Shown here one piece after another: positions 5,905 to 13,646 of a DNA stretch of 21,490 nt (position 1 is its first letter; each line of letters opens with the position of its first letter). The position numbers were made by a program, and so were the translations under genes. The notes under the pieces are model-generated. The model saw only the letters and a program-made list of their open reading frames with translations, made no database searches and was not told the origin of the DNA. Source of the stretch: a virus; the IMG/VR virus record IMGVR_UViG_3300050175_000062, positions 1 through 21,490 of that record, one strand, 5' to 3'.

Positions 5905-7762
5905 CATGCTCTATTTCGACGGCTCGATTGACAGCACATCGGTACCCGAAGCGGGCGATGAAGTTCCAGGGCCAGATCACGTTTATTCGGCGACGTTGTC
6001 TTCTTCGAAGCCGGTGGATTTTTTGATGGGCGGGCGCAAGGTAAAGGTTGTGCTCGACCATTCTGACGGGGCTGTCCGAATGGGCCGCCTCAAAGATGGT
6101 GCTCCGATGATCGTCAATCATGACGCGGACCGCCTCGCTGGACACGTTGTTGCGTCGACATTGACCAATAACCAGATTTTCATTGATTTCCAGCTCTCCG
6201 GGAACGAAGAGGGTCGACGGGAAGCGATGATGGTCAAGGAAAAGACCAGAAGCAAGCTGTCGGTGGGGGCTGAGCCATACACAATTGTTCCTGAGGAAAG
6301 GGACGACGGTTCGGTTGTGCTTACTGTGACCGATTGGGAACCGCTTGAGGCTTCTCTTGCGACAATCCCCCGCAACGTGGACGCCAGGATCATGCAAACG
6401 ATCGGGCGAAATTTCGAACTGCATCTTGAGGACAAAATGATGCCAGAAATTCTAGAAAACACCGGGACTCAAGATGCGGCGGCGCAGGTCCAGGTCAATG
6501 ATGCGCTCTCGGGCGTTCGGATCAATGAGGCAAGGGAAGCTGCTCGGACTCAGGAAATCGATCGTATTCGGTCTATCACGGAGATGGGCCGGATACACGA
6601 TGCGGCTGGTGATGCACAGAAGTTCGTCAAGGAGGGGAGGGGTCTAAGCGAGTTTAACGCCCACCTTTTGAAAAAAATGGCGGATGATCCTGATGAGCCT
6701 TCTGTTCAGCGCGTGCCTGAGAATAGCGCCTCAATTGGGATGTCTCCCCGTGAGATGAAGCGATTCTCCTGGGGGCGCATTGTTCGGTCTCTCTCCTTCC
6801 CTGACGTGAAAAAGCACCAGACAGCGGCTGCCTTTGAGCTCGAATGCTCGGTGGCGGCCGCCGAGCGCATGGGGATTACGCCAGAAGGCATACTCGTGCC
6901 GAACGATGTGCTTACCTATGTTGGGCAAGCCGGAACGGCCGGCGAAAACCAGGAATGGGTAGGCACCGACACAGTAGGATTTATCGACAACCTTCGCAAC
7001 GCATCAATTTTCGCCCAGTTCAATCCGACTATTTTGAACGGGTTGGTCGGCAACGTCTCTATCCGGAAGAAGACTGGGTCGAGTACGGCGTACTGGACGG
7101 CGGAGGGGGGCGCAACAACTGCCTCTAGCATTCTATCCGGCAAAGTACCGTTGTCCCCTCGAAGACTCACGACGGAAAGCGCTTATGACAAGCAGTTGAT
7201 TGTTCAGACCGATCCCAGCGTAGACGCGATCTATCGAGGCGACATGGTTGAGACGATGGCGCTGGAGTATGACCGCGCGGCATTGTACGGATCGGGCACA
7301 AACAGCCAGCCAACCGGAGTTATTGGACAGACAGGCGTCACCAAGCTAACCGATTATCTTCTGGCCAACCCCGGACCGAGTTGGTCTGAAATTGTTGAGC
7401 TGGAGACTGCGGTCGCGAGTGCAAATGCGGCGGTCGGGAATCTCGGCTATGCAATGCCGGCTACTGGCCGAGGGCACTGCAAAACGCAAGCGAAATTCAC
7501 CAATGGCGACACCCCAATCTGGGAGCCGAACAACACCGTTAACGGCTATGGCGTTGGCGTCAGCAATCAAATCACGGACCTGCAGTATTGGTTCGGCAAC
7601 TGGCGTGATCTGATAATGGCGATGTGGGGTGCTCTGGACATGACGGCAGACCCCTTTACTCGCGCCTCCTTCAATGAAGTTCGGCTGATTGGGATGATGT
7701 ACGTTGATGTAGGCGTGCGTCATGGGGAGAGCTTCTCGTACATCGAGCGATCTGCGACCTAA
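5891..7762 (+). CDS. Fused prohead protease and HK97-type major capsid protein
   Basis: One 623-aa frame joins what are usually two or three genes. Residues 1-180 form a prohead protease: His77 in 'MIVNHDADRLAGHV', Ser124 in 'SKLSVGAEPY', Glu153 in 'PLEASLATIP'. Their spacing is close to the HK97 protease triad (His65, Ser114, Glu138). Residues about 185-290 are charged and helical, like the delta/scaffold segment. From about 300 the HK97-fold coat follows: 'GILVPNDVLTYV', the E-loop region '...TAYWTAEGGATTASS...', 'VDAIYRGDMVETMALEYDRAALYGSG..QPTGV' and the closing 'VRHGESFSYIE'. The protease would cut itself and the scaffold segment off the coat after prohead assembly. The chosen ATG has GAGGTG 7 bases upstream; a TTG at 5876 is a weaker alternative. 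No separate decoration protein gene is present. Confidence 0.93.
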   Translation: MPTDNMLYFDGSIDSTSVPEAGDEVPGPDHVYSATLSSSKPVDFLMGGRKVKVVLDHSDGAVRMGRLKDGAPMIVNHDADRLAGHVVASTLTNNQIFIDFQLSGNEEGRREAMMVKEKTRSKLSVGAEPYTIVPEERDDGSVVLTVTDWEPLEASLATIPRNVDARIMQTIGRNFELHLEDKMMPEILENTGTQDAAAQVQVNDALSGVRINEAREAARTQEIDRIRSITEMGRIHDAAGDAQKFVKEGRGLSEFNAHLLKKMADDPDEPSVQRVPENSASIGMSPREMKRFSWGRIVRSLSFPDVKKHQTAAAFELECSVAAAERMGITPEGILVPNDVLTYVGQAGTAGENQEWVGTDTVGFIDNLRNASIFAQFNPTILNGLVGNVSIRKKTGSSTAYWTAEGGATTASSILSGKVPLSPRRLTTESAYDKQLIVQTDPSVDAIYRGDMVETMALEYDRAALYGSGTNSQPTGVIGQTGVTKLTDYLLANPGPSWSEIVELETAVASANAAVGNLGYAMPATGRGHCKTQAKFTNGDTPIWEPNNTVNGYGVGVSNQITDLQYWFGNWRDLIMAMWGALDMTADPFTRASFNEVRLIGMMYVDVGVRHGESFSYIERSAT

Positions 7763-7764
7763 CC

Positions 7765-8082
7765 ATGTCGGAGTTCGACGGGCACGCTGCGGACATATGG
7801 TCGGAGGTCGAATCCGTGTTCGGCGATCAAGCCACTTGGCGCAGCGAAGCCCACCAAGATGTCCAGCTCGTCTTGGTAGCGGATTCGGACTACGAGACGA
7901 TCGAGACCAGAGGGGGCGAAGCGCTGGTGGTGGTGAAAGCTCAATTGGCTGATCTAGGCCGACGCCCGGCCCCTAATGATCTGATTGAAGTGCAGTCCGG
8001 AAGGCTTGCTGGTCACTACGAGTTTTTCTCCATTGTTGACGATGATGGCTATTCGATCAGCGTAGCGCTCAAGGCGATCTGA
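7765..8082 (+). CDS. Head-tail joining protein (lambda FII-like)
   Basis: A 105-aa protein directly after the capsid gene, starting two bases beyond its stop. Length and position match the FII-type head-completion protein (lambda FII, 117 aa), which binds the connector and forms the site for tail attachment. The N-terminus 'MSEFDGHAADIWSEVESVFGD..ATWRS' followed by a beta-rich remainder ending '..YSISVALKAI' fits the family pattern (short helical N-terminus, then a small beta-barrel). No clear ribosome site precedes the ATG, so expression probably depends on reinitiation from the capsid gene. The family call rests mainly on synteny and overall shape; medium confidence. Confidence 0.68.
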   Translation: MSEFDGHAADIWSEVESVFGDQATWRSEAHQDVQLVLVADSDYETIETRGGEALVVVKAQLADLGRRPAPNDLIEVQSGRLAGHYEFFSIVDDDGYSISVALKAI

Positions 8083-8612
8083 TGCAGGTTACGATTACGG
8101 GCACCGACAAGACCGCCAGGAAGCTTAGAGACCTCGGCAAGCTCTCGGCATCCGTCGTGCCGGGGGCCACGAGAAAGGCGCTCAGGTCTGGTCAGGCGCG
8201 GGCTGTGCGCGACACGGCTTTGGTGCTCAACCTGCCCTCGGCGAGGATCAAGAAGCAGCTCAAAACGACGCGGGATTCTTTGCTCGTTCGAAATCAAGAG
8301 CGGGAATCCTCTCCAACTCTTGGGGCTTTTCGGGGGAGGTTCGTTCGCAGCGGGCAGCGATCGGCTGGCTACCGGGTTCGCGTTTGGAAGGGATTGGGGC
8401 AACAACTTATCAAGCCCGCGTTTTCGATACCGCGTAGTAATTTGCCGTTCATCCGTACTGGTGCCGGGCGGGATTCGCCGATCCGTCCGCTGTTCGGGCC
8501 GAGGGTTGGCGTGGTCTTCAACACGATCCACACGAGCTTGCGCGATTTCATGCGCGATCGTCTGGTTACTGAATGGCGCCGCGCGATACAGGGGAGGCTT
8601 GCAAGGAAGTGA
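8082..8612 (+). CDS. Minor tail protein Z-like (tail completion)
   Basis: A 176-aa basic protein whose start overlaps the preceding stop by one base. The N-terminal 'MQVTITGTDKTARKLRDLGK' and 'ATRKALRSGQARAVRDTALVLNLPSARIKKQL' helices, a central very basic beta-rich region and the C-terminal 'SLRDFMRDRLVTEWRRAIQG' helix are characteristic of prophage minor tail protein Z. In lambda, Z acts late in tail completion at the head-proximal end. The high Arg content (about 30 Arg) suggests nucleic-acid or portal contact. Its stop overlaps the next start (GTGA), indicating coupled translation. Confidence 0.78.
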   Translation: MQVTITGTDKTARKLRDLGKLSASVVPGATRKALRSGQARAVRDTALVLNLPSARIKKQLKTTRDSLLVRNQERESSPTLGAFRGRFVRSGQRSAGYRVRVWKGLGQQLIKPAFSIPRSNLPFIRTGAGRDSPIRPLFGPRVGVVFNTIHTSLRDFMRDRLVTEWRRAIQGRLARK

Positions 8613-9046
8613 TCAGCGTTGAGCAGCAATTGATGGCAGCGGTCGTGAGCAGGCTGGAGGAGATTTCGATAAGCGGGGGCTACCAGACAAACCTTGGCCT
8701 ATCCCTGTTCGATGGTTCCAAGGTGATCGATTTCAAAACCTGCCAGGACCCCACGTGCAATGTTGTTTTCGAGGCGTGCGAACCTGAAGAAATTATCGTG
8801 ATGGGTGATGGTGGGGTTCGGCGCTCTAATCTTGCGATTCGCATTGAGATCTATTCGAATCTAAATCCTGCTGCAGCGATCGCAGATGTAAAAACAGCGC
8901 TTGGTTACGAGGTTGAGCCTGCTCAGGATATGAGCTTCGAGGGTTGGCTCCTTTCGAGCGAGGACCAAGCGAGTTTGAGAGTATACACGGTAAACTTCCT
9001 CGCGCAGTATGATGAGCGAGTCAAAGACCCCTATGTAGGCAATTGA
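8609..9046 (+). CDS. Tail terminator protein (lambda U-like)
   Basis: Predicted tail terminator: a ring-forming protein that caps tail-tube polymerisation and docks the tail to the head. I choose the GTG at 8609 (145 aa), which overlaps the Z-like stop and has a GGGGAGG site 11 bases upstream, over the ATG at 8573 that would add 12 residues inside the Z gene. With this start the N-terminus is 'MISVEQQLMAAVVSRLEEI', the usual opening helix of the family. It is followed by a beta-alpha-beta core ('RSNLAIRIEIYS', a helix from NPAAAIADVKTAL, and the final strand 'LRVYTVNFLAQYD'). Position between Z and the tube gene matches lambda U. Sequence evidence is moderate, synteny strong. Confidence 0.72.
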   Translation: MISVEQQLMAAVVSRLEEISISGGYQTNLGLSLFDGSKVIDFKTCQDPTCNVVFEACEPEEIIVMGDGGVRRSNLAIRIEIYSNLNPAAAIADVKTALGYEVEPAQDMSFEGWLLSSEDQASLRVYTVNFLAQYDERVKDPYVGN

Positions 9047-9056
9047 GGACCAGAAA

Positions 9057-10034
9057 ATGGCTGTCGCGAAAGGCACACAAATCAATGTGACCGTGTACGA
9101 AGAGTCTGCATATGGCGTACCAGTGACGCCAGCCAGCGGGGTAAGGCTAGGCGTTTCTACGTTCGAGCCGCAAGCCACCCAGTCATTGATTCAACCCACG
9201 ACGATTACATCAGACCGTCAGCGCTCACGTCCAGATGCAGATGCTATCGACGTTACCGGGCCGCTACAGTACGAGCTAGCGCCGGGGGACATCGGGATTC
9301 TTCTCAAGCACTCGATCGGCACGGTCACGACCTCAGGGACCGGCCCCTATGAACACGTGTTCACGCCATCCGACCTCCCGGTCGGAATCGAGTTCGAGCT
9401 GGATAATGGCCCCTCGCTCGCCGGCCCTAGACGCTATCAAACGGTCGTGGGCGGCAAGATCGCATCGGTTACCTACACGTTCGGATCAACCGGTTATGCG
9501 ACGGCCTCGTGGTCTATCATCGGGCAGCAGGTGACCTACGCAGCGGCCCCCGCAGATGCGTCGCCGCTTGTTACTACGCATCGGTCGATGTCGATGGCGC
9601 GAGCGACAATTGAGAAGGATGGCGTAGCGCTCGGGGTTGCTTCTGATATCACGCTGACACTCAACAATAACGTCGAGACTGATATCCGGGCAATACAGCC
9701 GGGGGGATTGCGCATTGATGCGCCGGAGGGGTTTGTTGACGTCAACGGCACATTGACATCGTTTTTCACGGACGCGACGTTACTGGATGACGCGCTCAGC
9801 GGAACCCCGGCGGATCTCAAGATCATCTTGCAACGAGGGACTGGAGATGGAACGCAAGATAACGAGTATCTCGATTTGTTCGTTGGGAAGCTGATTTTCG
9901 AACCCACATCCTCTACGGTAACGGGACCAACATCGAGGCGCCTTCCTCTGAATTTCATCGGCTATAGGGACGGGTCGATCGACAGCATTACCGCAACACT
10001 ACGAAACCAGCTCGCAGGAGTGACGAAACCATAA
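9057..10034 (+). CDS. Major tail tube protein
   Basis: A 325-aa protein preceded by GAGGA (9045-9049) at 7 bases from the ATG. It reads as a long, all-beta tail tube protein of the two-domain kind found in many siphoviruses: 'MAVAKGTQINVTVYEESAYGV' start, repeated beta segments such as 'GPLQYELAPGDIGILLKHSIG', 'TYTFGSTGYATASWSIIGQQ' and 'DITLTLNNNVETDIRAIQPGG', and the C-terminal 'RRLPLNFIGYRDGSI'. Its hexamers would stack into the DNA-conducting tube. Ser/Thr/Gly-rich composition and lack of cysteine fit an abundant virion protein. It is larger than lambda V (246 aa), possibly because of an extra surface domain. The next gene starts one base inside its stop. Confidence 0.87.
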   Translation: MAVAKGTQINVTVYEESAYGVPVTPASGVRLGVSTFEPQATQSLIQPTTITSDRQRSRPDADAIDVTGPLQYELAPGDIGILLKHSIGTVTTSGTGPYEHVFTPSDLPVGIEFELDNGPSLAGPRRYQTVVGGKIASVTYTFGSTGYATASWSIIGQQVTYAAAPADASPLVTTHRSMSMARATIEKDGVALGVASDITLTLNNNVETDIRAIQPGGLRIDAPEGFVDVNGTLTSFFTDATLLDDALSGTPADLKIILQRGTGDGTQDNEYLDLFVGKLIFEPTSSTVTGPTSRRLPLNFIGYRDGSIDSITATLRNQLAGVTKP

Positions 10035-10399
10035 TGACTGTGCAACTAGATGATGATGATGAAGTATATGAAGTTCAGGTATTTTTCCAACCTCCGCGGA
10101 AGGGGAGAGGGAAGTCAAAAAGAGTGCCCGCTATTTTCCAATGGAATCTTTGCTCAGCAACATTGGTAAAAGACAATAGTTTGTCTCCAGAAGAAAAGGA
10201 CGAGTTACTCATGGAAGAATTCGTTGAAAAGCTTCACGATTGGGATGTAGAGGATAGTCGCGGAGAAAGAATTCCTTGCACGGAAGATAATGTGAGAAAG
10301 GCGTTAAACAAGTTATGGTTTCAAGACCAAATCTTGAAACAGTGGCTTATGCACTCTTCTCAGATGGAGTCGAAAAAAAAATCTGCAAGGGTTCGTTAG
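10034..10399 (+). CDS. Tail assembly chaperone, upstream frame (lambda G-like)
   Basis: A 121-aa acidic, helical protein lying between the tail tube and tape-measure genes, where siphoviruses encode the tail assembly chaperones. These coat the tape measure before tube assembly and are absent from the finished virion. 'SPEEKDELLMEEFVEKLHDW' and 'EDNVRKALNKLWFQDQILKQWL' are typical of the G-like N-terminal frame. It ends KKKSARVR, with the three Lys codons formed by a run of nine A at 10373-10381, a probable ribosomal slippage site leading into the frame at 10380-10748. GC content is about 40 percent in 10141-10260, against 58 percent in a stretch of the tape measure gene, so the gene looks compositionally distinct. 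Confidence 0.82.
   Translation: MTVQLDDDDEVYEVQVFFQPPRKGRGKSKRVPAIFQWNLCSATLVKDNSLSPEEKDELLMEEFVEKLHDWDVEDSRGERIPCTEDNVRKALNKLWFQDQILKQWLMHSSQMESKKKSARVR
10373..10381 (+). other. Putative programmed frameshift site (A9) in tail chaperone gene
   Basis: Nine consecutive A residues read as AAA AAA AAA in the upstream chaperone frame. A slip of -2 (or +1) here enters the frame that is open without a stop from 10338 to 10748. The -1 frame ends quickly at a TAG at 10405, so the usual lambda-type -1 shift would not give a long product. The two frames are both open only between 10338 and 10399, and this homopolymer is the only obviously slippery sequence inside that overlap. Confidence 0.65.
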
Positions 10400-10748
10400 G
10401 AATTTAGTTCTAGGCAAAAAAATACAGGAAGATCAGAAGGAACACTGTTTCTTGTGCAAGATGGCGCGAGAAAGTAAAGATCCATGCGAAGATTGCCCTG
10501 AATTATTCGAGATTTTGGAGGAAAATAGGGAGATTGCGTATCTGTTCTCCCTTTCGATGACGCAGGTGCGTCGTTCGGATAGGATTGTGTGGGGGTTCGA
10601 CTACGTAGCGATTGATCTTGTGGCGAAATGGCATGGGATCGAGGTCACCAAAGAGTTGCACGAAGGTCTTCTGATCTGTGAACTCGAATACTGCAAGATC
10701 CACAACGAGAGAATGACACCCCATGACGACCGAAGTTCTCAGGATTGA
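10380..10748 (+). CDS. Tail assembly chaperone, downstream frame (GT-like extension)
   Basis: This frame is open from 10338 and is most simply translated by frameshifting from the gene at 10034, giving a fusion of about 237-238 aa comparable to lambda gpGT (279 aa). It contains a C-x2-C-x9-C-x2-C motif (Cys codons at 10446, 10455, 10485 and 10494), then 'PELFEILEENREIAYLFSLSMTQVRRSD' and 'GFDYVAIDLVAKWHGIE', a helical pattern seen in T-like downstream chaperones of other phages. The only usual start codons near its beginning are TTG 10452, with AAGGA about 9 bases upstream, and ATG 10461. Both lie downstream of the first cysteine codon, so independent initiation would lose part of the motif. 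It overlaps the tape measure gene by 26 bases. Confidence 0.72.
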   Translation, partial: NLQGFVRNLVLGKKIQEDQKEHCFLCKMARESKDPCEDCPELFEILEENREIAYLFSLSMTQVRRSDRIVWGFDYVAIDLVAKWHGIEVTKELHEGLLICELEYCKIHNERMTPHDDRSSQD

Positions 10749-13311
10749 GCTGCAGGATACCGGGGGGAAGCAGACCCGCGCATCGCTGGAGAAAACGGGA
10801 GGATCGGTTGAGGGGCTGGGGAACCGCGTCAAGAATCTCACCGGCGCGCTTGGTGGCTATCGTACAATCCTAACGGCGATTGCAACGGGGGCCGCGGGCC
10901 GCTTCGTCACAGACACCCTCTCTCAAGTTGATGCCATCGGCAAGTTCTCGGACAAGATCGGCGCCAGCGTCGAAGCGTTGTCCGAGTATCGTCATGTAAC
11001 TGCACTGGCTGAGGTCGATTTCAAGACCTTCCAGAAGGCGTTGGAGACATCGACGATTCGGATATCCGAAGCAGCAGCCGGCAGTGGGGCCGCGAAAAAG
11101 GCTCTCGAAGAACTCCAAATACCCATCAAGCAGATCACGGAGTTGTCTGCGGACGAGCAGTTTGATGCGGTCTCCGAAGCAATGCAGGGCGTTGAGAATC
11201 AGTCTCGTCGCCTGAAACTCGCCTACGACATCTTCGGCCGTTCTGGAACAGACGTTCTGAAGATCATCAATCAGGGCACTGACGCGATCGATGAGCAGAG
11301 AGAGGCAGCTCGCGAGATGGGCGTGCAGCTCACGCAGGAGAACGTGAAGGCGGCCGCCGAGTTCAACGATGCGATGGAACGGCTGACCAGGACGTTCTCT
11401 GGCTTTGGGGAACAGGTTGTGCTCGTTGTTGTGGGGCCGCTGACCTCGCTGTTAGATACCATCCGAGATATCATCGAAACAATCACGGGCGCCGTTCGTG
11501 CTGTAAAGGAGTTCGCTCAAGGCCTGAAAAATGATTTGACGAGCGCGCTCACAGGAACACTTGGAGCCATGATTCGGACAGCGGCAGGGCTGAATGATGT
11601 TGCTGCGGCGGAGATCGAAGTGGCCGATGCGGGAGAGGAGGCAGCGAGAGGCCTGGATGCTTCGACAAAAGCGGCCACAGATTATCTAAAACCACTTGAT
11701 GCGGTCAAAAAAGAGACGGTGGTTATGGTCGATCTGTTGTCCGAGCAGGCGACGCAAGCGTTGATACTAGAGCAGGCGACAGAACGGCTGCGGATGGAAG
11801 AGGAAGCAGCCGCGCAAACAACGCGAGAGCGAACGGTCGCGGTAACCGGTTTGGTAGCATCGATCGCTACGCTGGCTGGGGTTGTCACGCCTGACCAAGT
11901 GGGCTCGATACTAGGGCTTGTCCAATCGGCTGGAACGCTCTTTGGGGTCTCGGGCGATCAGCTCGCCTCGATTGGCGCGGCTGGTTCCGTGGGTGCGGTG
12001 GGTGGCGCGTTGGTGGGTGGTGGTGGCACGGGTGCCGCGGTGGGTGGCGCGCTCGGGGCGATTGCCGGGAGTTTCCTGGGGCCGCTCGGGACCGCTCTGG
12101 GGGCCGCCGCTGGCGGTCTGATCGGCGGTATGTTCGACTCCGAGAACCAGCCGTCGGTTACCTTTGCGACGCAGGCTGGCGTGGCGGGAGCGCCTTCGCG
12201 CGGCCGGTTCGGTCAGCGCACGTTCGTATCGGAAGGCGCCCTGGGCCTCAACATTGTGGGGGCTCGTGATGGGGGCTCGTTGACACCTGAGCTAATCGCG
12301 TTCGCCGATACACTGACATCGCTGGATGATGCCATCGGGGGGTTTGTCGATGGACAGGAAGAACGATTGCAGGCGGCGCGGGCGGCGGCACAGTCGATTT
12401 CCAACGAGACCAACGCGGCCAACTTCGATCCTGCCGAGAACATCAGGATTCGGTTCAGCGCAATATTTGACGCGATTGGCGGAATAGAGGATGAGCTTTT
12501 CGACGCGTTCTCTCCGGACGGTGAGTTCGTTCCTCAAGTGGTCGCAGCGATCGAGGTACTGCGCAACCTGGGGGAAACATCGCAGCAGATCGCGAAAGTT
12601 TGGGACGAGACGGACGAGAACTTCCTGAGCGCAATCGGTTCGCTTCAGTTCCTGAACGATGTGCTCGATCAAGATGACCCTGTTGGTAGAATCCGCGATC
12701 AGATTGCCGAACTCGGGTTGACGGTCGAGGAGCTACAATCCCGGCAGTCGCAATCACTCATCGAACTCGCCCAATCCTACGATGGGTCGATCGAAGCCAC
12801 CAACCAAATGGCTTCCTCCGTCGCAGCGTTGGAGCAGGTTACCGCGCAGACGCTCATCGGGATCGATCGCGCACGCTCCGCCACCAACGCCGGCAGTGCT
12901 TCGGCGATCAAGCGCATTCGTCAGTCCGGTCTGTCGGCAACCGAGGTGTTTAGCGAGAACAGGGCCCAAGCTCAATCATTGCTGGGATCGCTGGAGTCTG
13001 GGACGATCACCTCGGCCGCCGGTATCCAATCGGCCGTGAGTGAAATCAACAGCTTGCTATCGAGCGGCTTCTTTGGGCTTGATCAATCCGGACGTGATGC
13101 GCAGCGCGAGTCTACGTTATCCCTGCTGGAGGACGCGAGGGCCACGGCAAGCAAGCAGTTTGACGCGCAGGAAGCCAGGGCGCGCCGCGAGCACGAAGCC
13201 GCGCTACAAGCTGCAGCAGACGGCCTGGCCGCCGCTGCTGCGCTCAATGAGGCGGCGGCGAATCTCAACAGCGCCGCGGATAATCTCAGCGATCAACGAG
13301 AGGTTGCATAA
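10723..13311 (+). CDS. Tail tape measure protein
   Basis: An 862-aa, largely alpha-helical protein that sets tail length and is ejected ahead of DNA. At about 0.15 nm per residue it predicts a tail of roughly 130 nm. Helical segments rich in Ala, Glu, Gln and Ser run through residues 1-400 and 490-862. They are broken by a glycine/alanine-rich hydrophobic stretch at about 416-472 (GAVGGALVGGGG..., ...GALGAIAGSFLGPLG..., AAAGGLIGGMF) that could insert into the host membrane. The C-terminal 60 residues are an almost pure Ala/Gln/Arg/Glu coiled coil. 'ALSEYRHVTALAEVDFKTFQKALE' and 'RLKLAYDIFGRSGTDVLKIIN' near residues 85-185 are a common tape-measure core motif. No peptidase domain is evident. 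The start lies within the downstream chaperone frame. Confidence 0.93.
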   Translation: MTTEVLRIELQDTGGKQTRASLEKTGGSVEGLGNRVKNLTGALGGYRTILTAIATGAAGRFVTDTLSQVDAIGKFSDKIGASVEALSEYRHVTALAEVDFKTFQKALETSTIRISEAAAGSGAAKKALEELQIPIKQITELSADEQFDAVSEAMQGVENQSRRLKLAYDIFGRSGTDVLKIINQGTDAIDEQREAAREMGVQLTQENVKAAAEFNDAMERLTRTFSGFGEQVVLVVVGPLTSLLDTIRDIIETITGAVRAVKEFAQGLKNDLTSALTGTLGAMIRTAAGLNDVAAAEIEVADAGEEAARGLDASTKAATDYLKPLDAVKKETVVMVDLLSEQATQALILEQATERLRMEEEAAAQTTRERTVAVTGLVASIATLAGVVTPDQVGSILGLVQSAGTLFGVSGDQLASIGAAGSVGAVGGALVGGGGTGAAVGGALGAIAGSFLGPLGTALGAAAGGLIGGMFDSENQPSVTFATQAGVAGAPSRGRFGQRTFVSEGALGLNIVGARDGGSLTPELIAFADTLTSLDDAIGGFVDGQEERLQAARAAAQSISNETNAANFDPAENIRIRFSAIFDAIGGIEDELFDAFSPDGEFVPQVVAAIEVLRNLGETSQQIAKVWDETDENFLSAIGSLQFLNDVLDQDDPVGRIRDQIAELGLTVEELQSRQSQSLIELAQSYDGSIEATNQMASSVAALEQVTAQTLIGIDRARSATNAGSASAIKRIRQSGLSATEVFSENRAQAQSLLGSLESGTITSAAGIQSAVSEINSLLSSGFFGLDQSGRDAQRESTLSLLEDARATASKQFDAQEARARREHEAALQAAADGLAAAAALNEAAANLNSAADNLSDQREVA

Positions 13312-13646
13312 TGGCAGACTATCCATCCTATCCGCAGCTCGTCGCGACACAGCCCGAACGCAACTCAGGGGTGCAGCTCGATGTGATGGAGTCTGGCGTC
13401 GTTCGGGGTTCTTCGCCATACGATAAACCGTTGGTTCGGTTTCGTGTCCAGCATTTCTTGACGTCAGCCGACTATGACGCACTGATCTCGTTCGCGCAGG
13501 CCAACGCCGGGTTGTTTGTGCAGTTCACGTACGCCGGGGATTCACAGGCTGTGACGTACAACTTGATCATTCAGAACATCAACGAGCGCTGGACACCATC
13601 TGGGAAATATTTCGTCGAAGTTGACATGATGGGCAATCCGCAATGA
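13311..13646 (+). CDS. Minor tail protein (lambda M position)
   Basis: A 111-aa beta-rich protein whose ATG shares one base with the tape measure stop (TAATGG). It has 'PLVRFRVQHFLTSADYDALISFAQANAGLFVQFTYAG', a strand-helix-strand arrangement, and ends 'ERWTPSGKYFVEVDMMGNPQ'. Small proteins of this size immediately after the tape measure form the distal tail ring that links the tube to the hub (lambda M and equivalents). The role is inferred from position and size; no catalytic motif is seen. Its stop overlaps the next start as ATGA. Confidence 0.7.
   Translation: MADYPSYPQLVATQPERNSGVQLDVMESGVVRGSSPYDKPLVRFRVQHFLTSADYDALISFAQANAGLFVQFTYAGDSQAVTYNLIIQNINERWTPSGKYFVEVDMMGNPQ

Noticed and set aside
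5373-5939. Minus-strand open frame of 188 codons opposite the portal gene
   Set aside because: Antisense to conserved portal motifs; its Cys/Ser/Arg-rich translation looks like a shadow frame.
10396-10407. A -1 frameshift of the lambda G-T type in the chaperone gene
   Set aside because: The -1 frame runs into TAG at 10405-10407 almost at once, so it cannot produce the conserved downstream segment.
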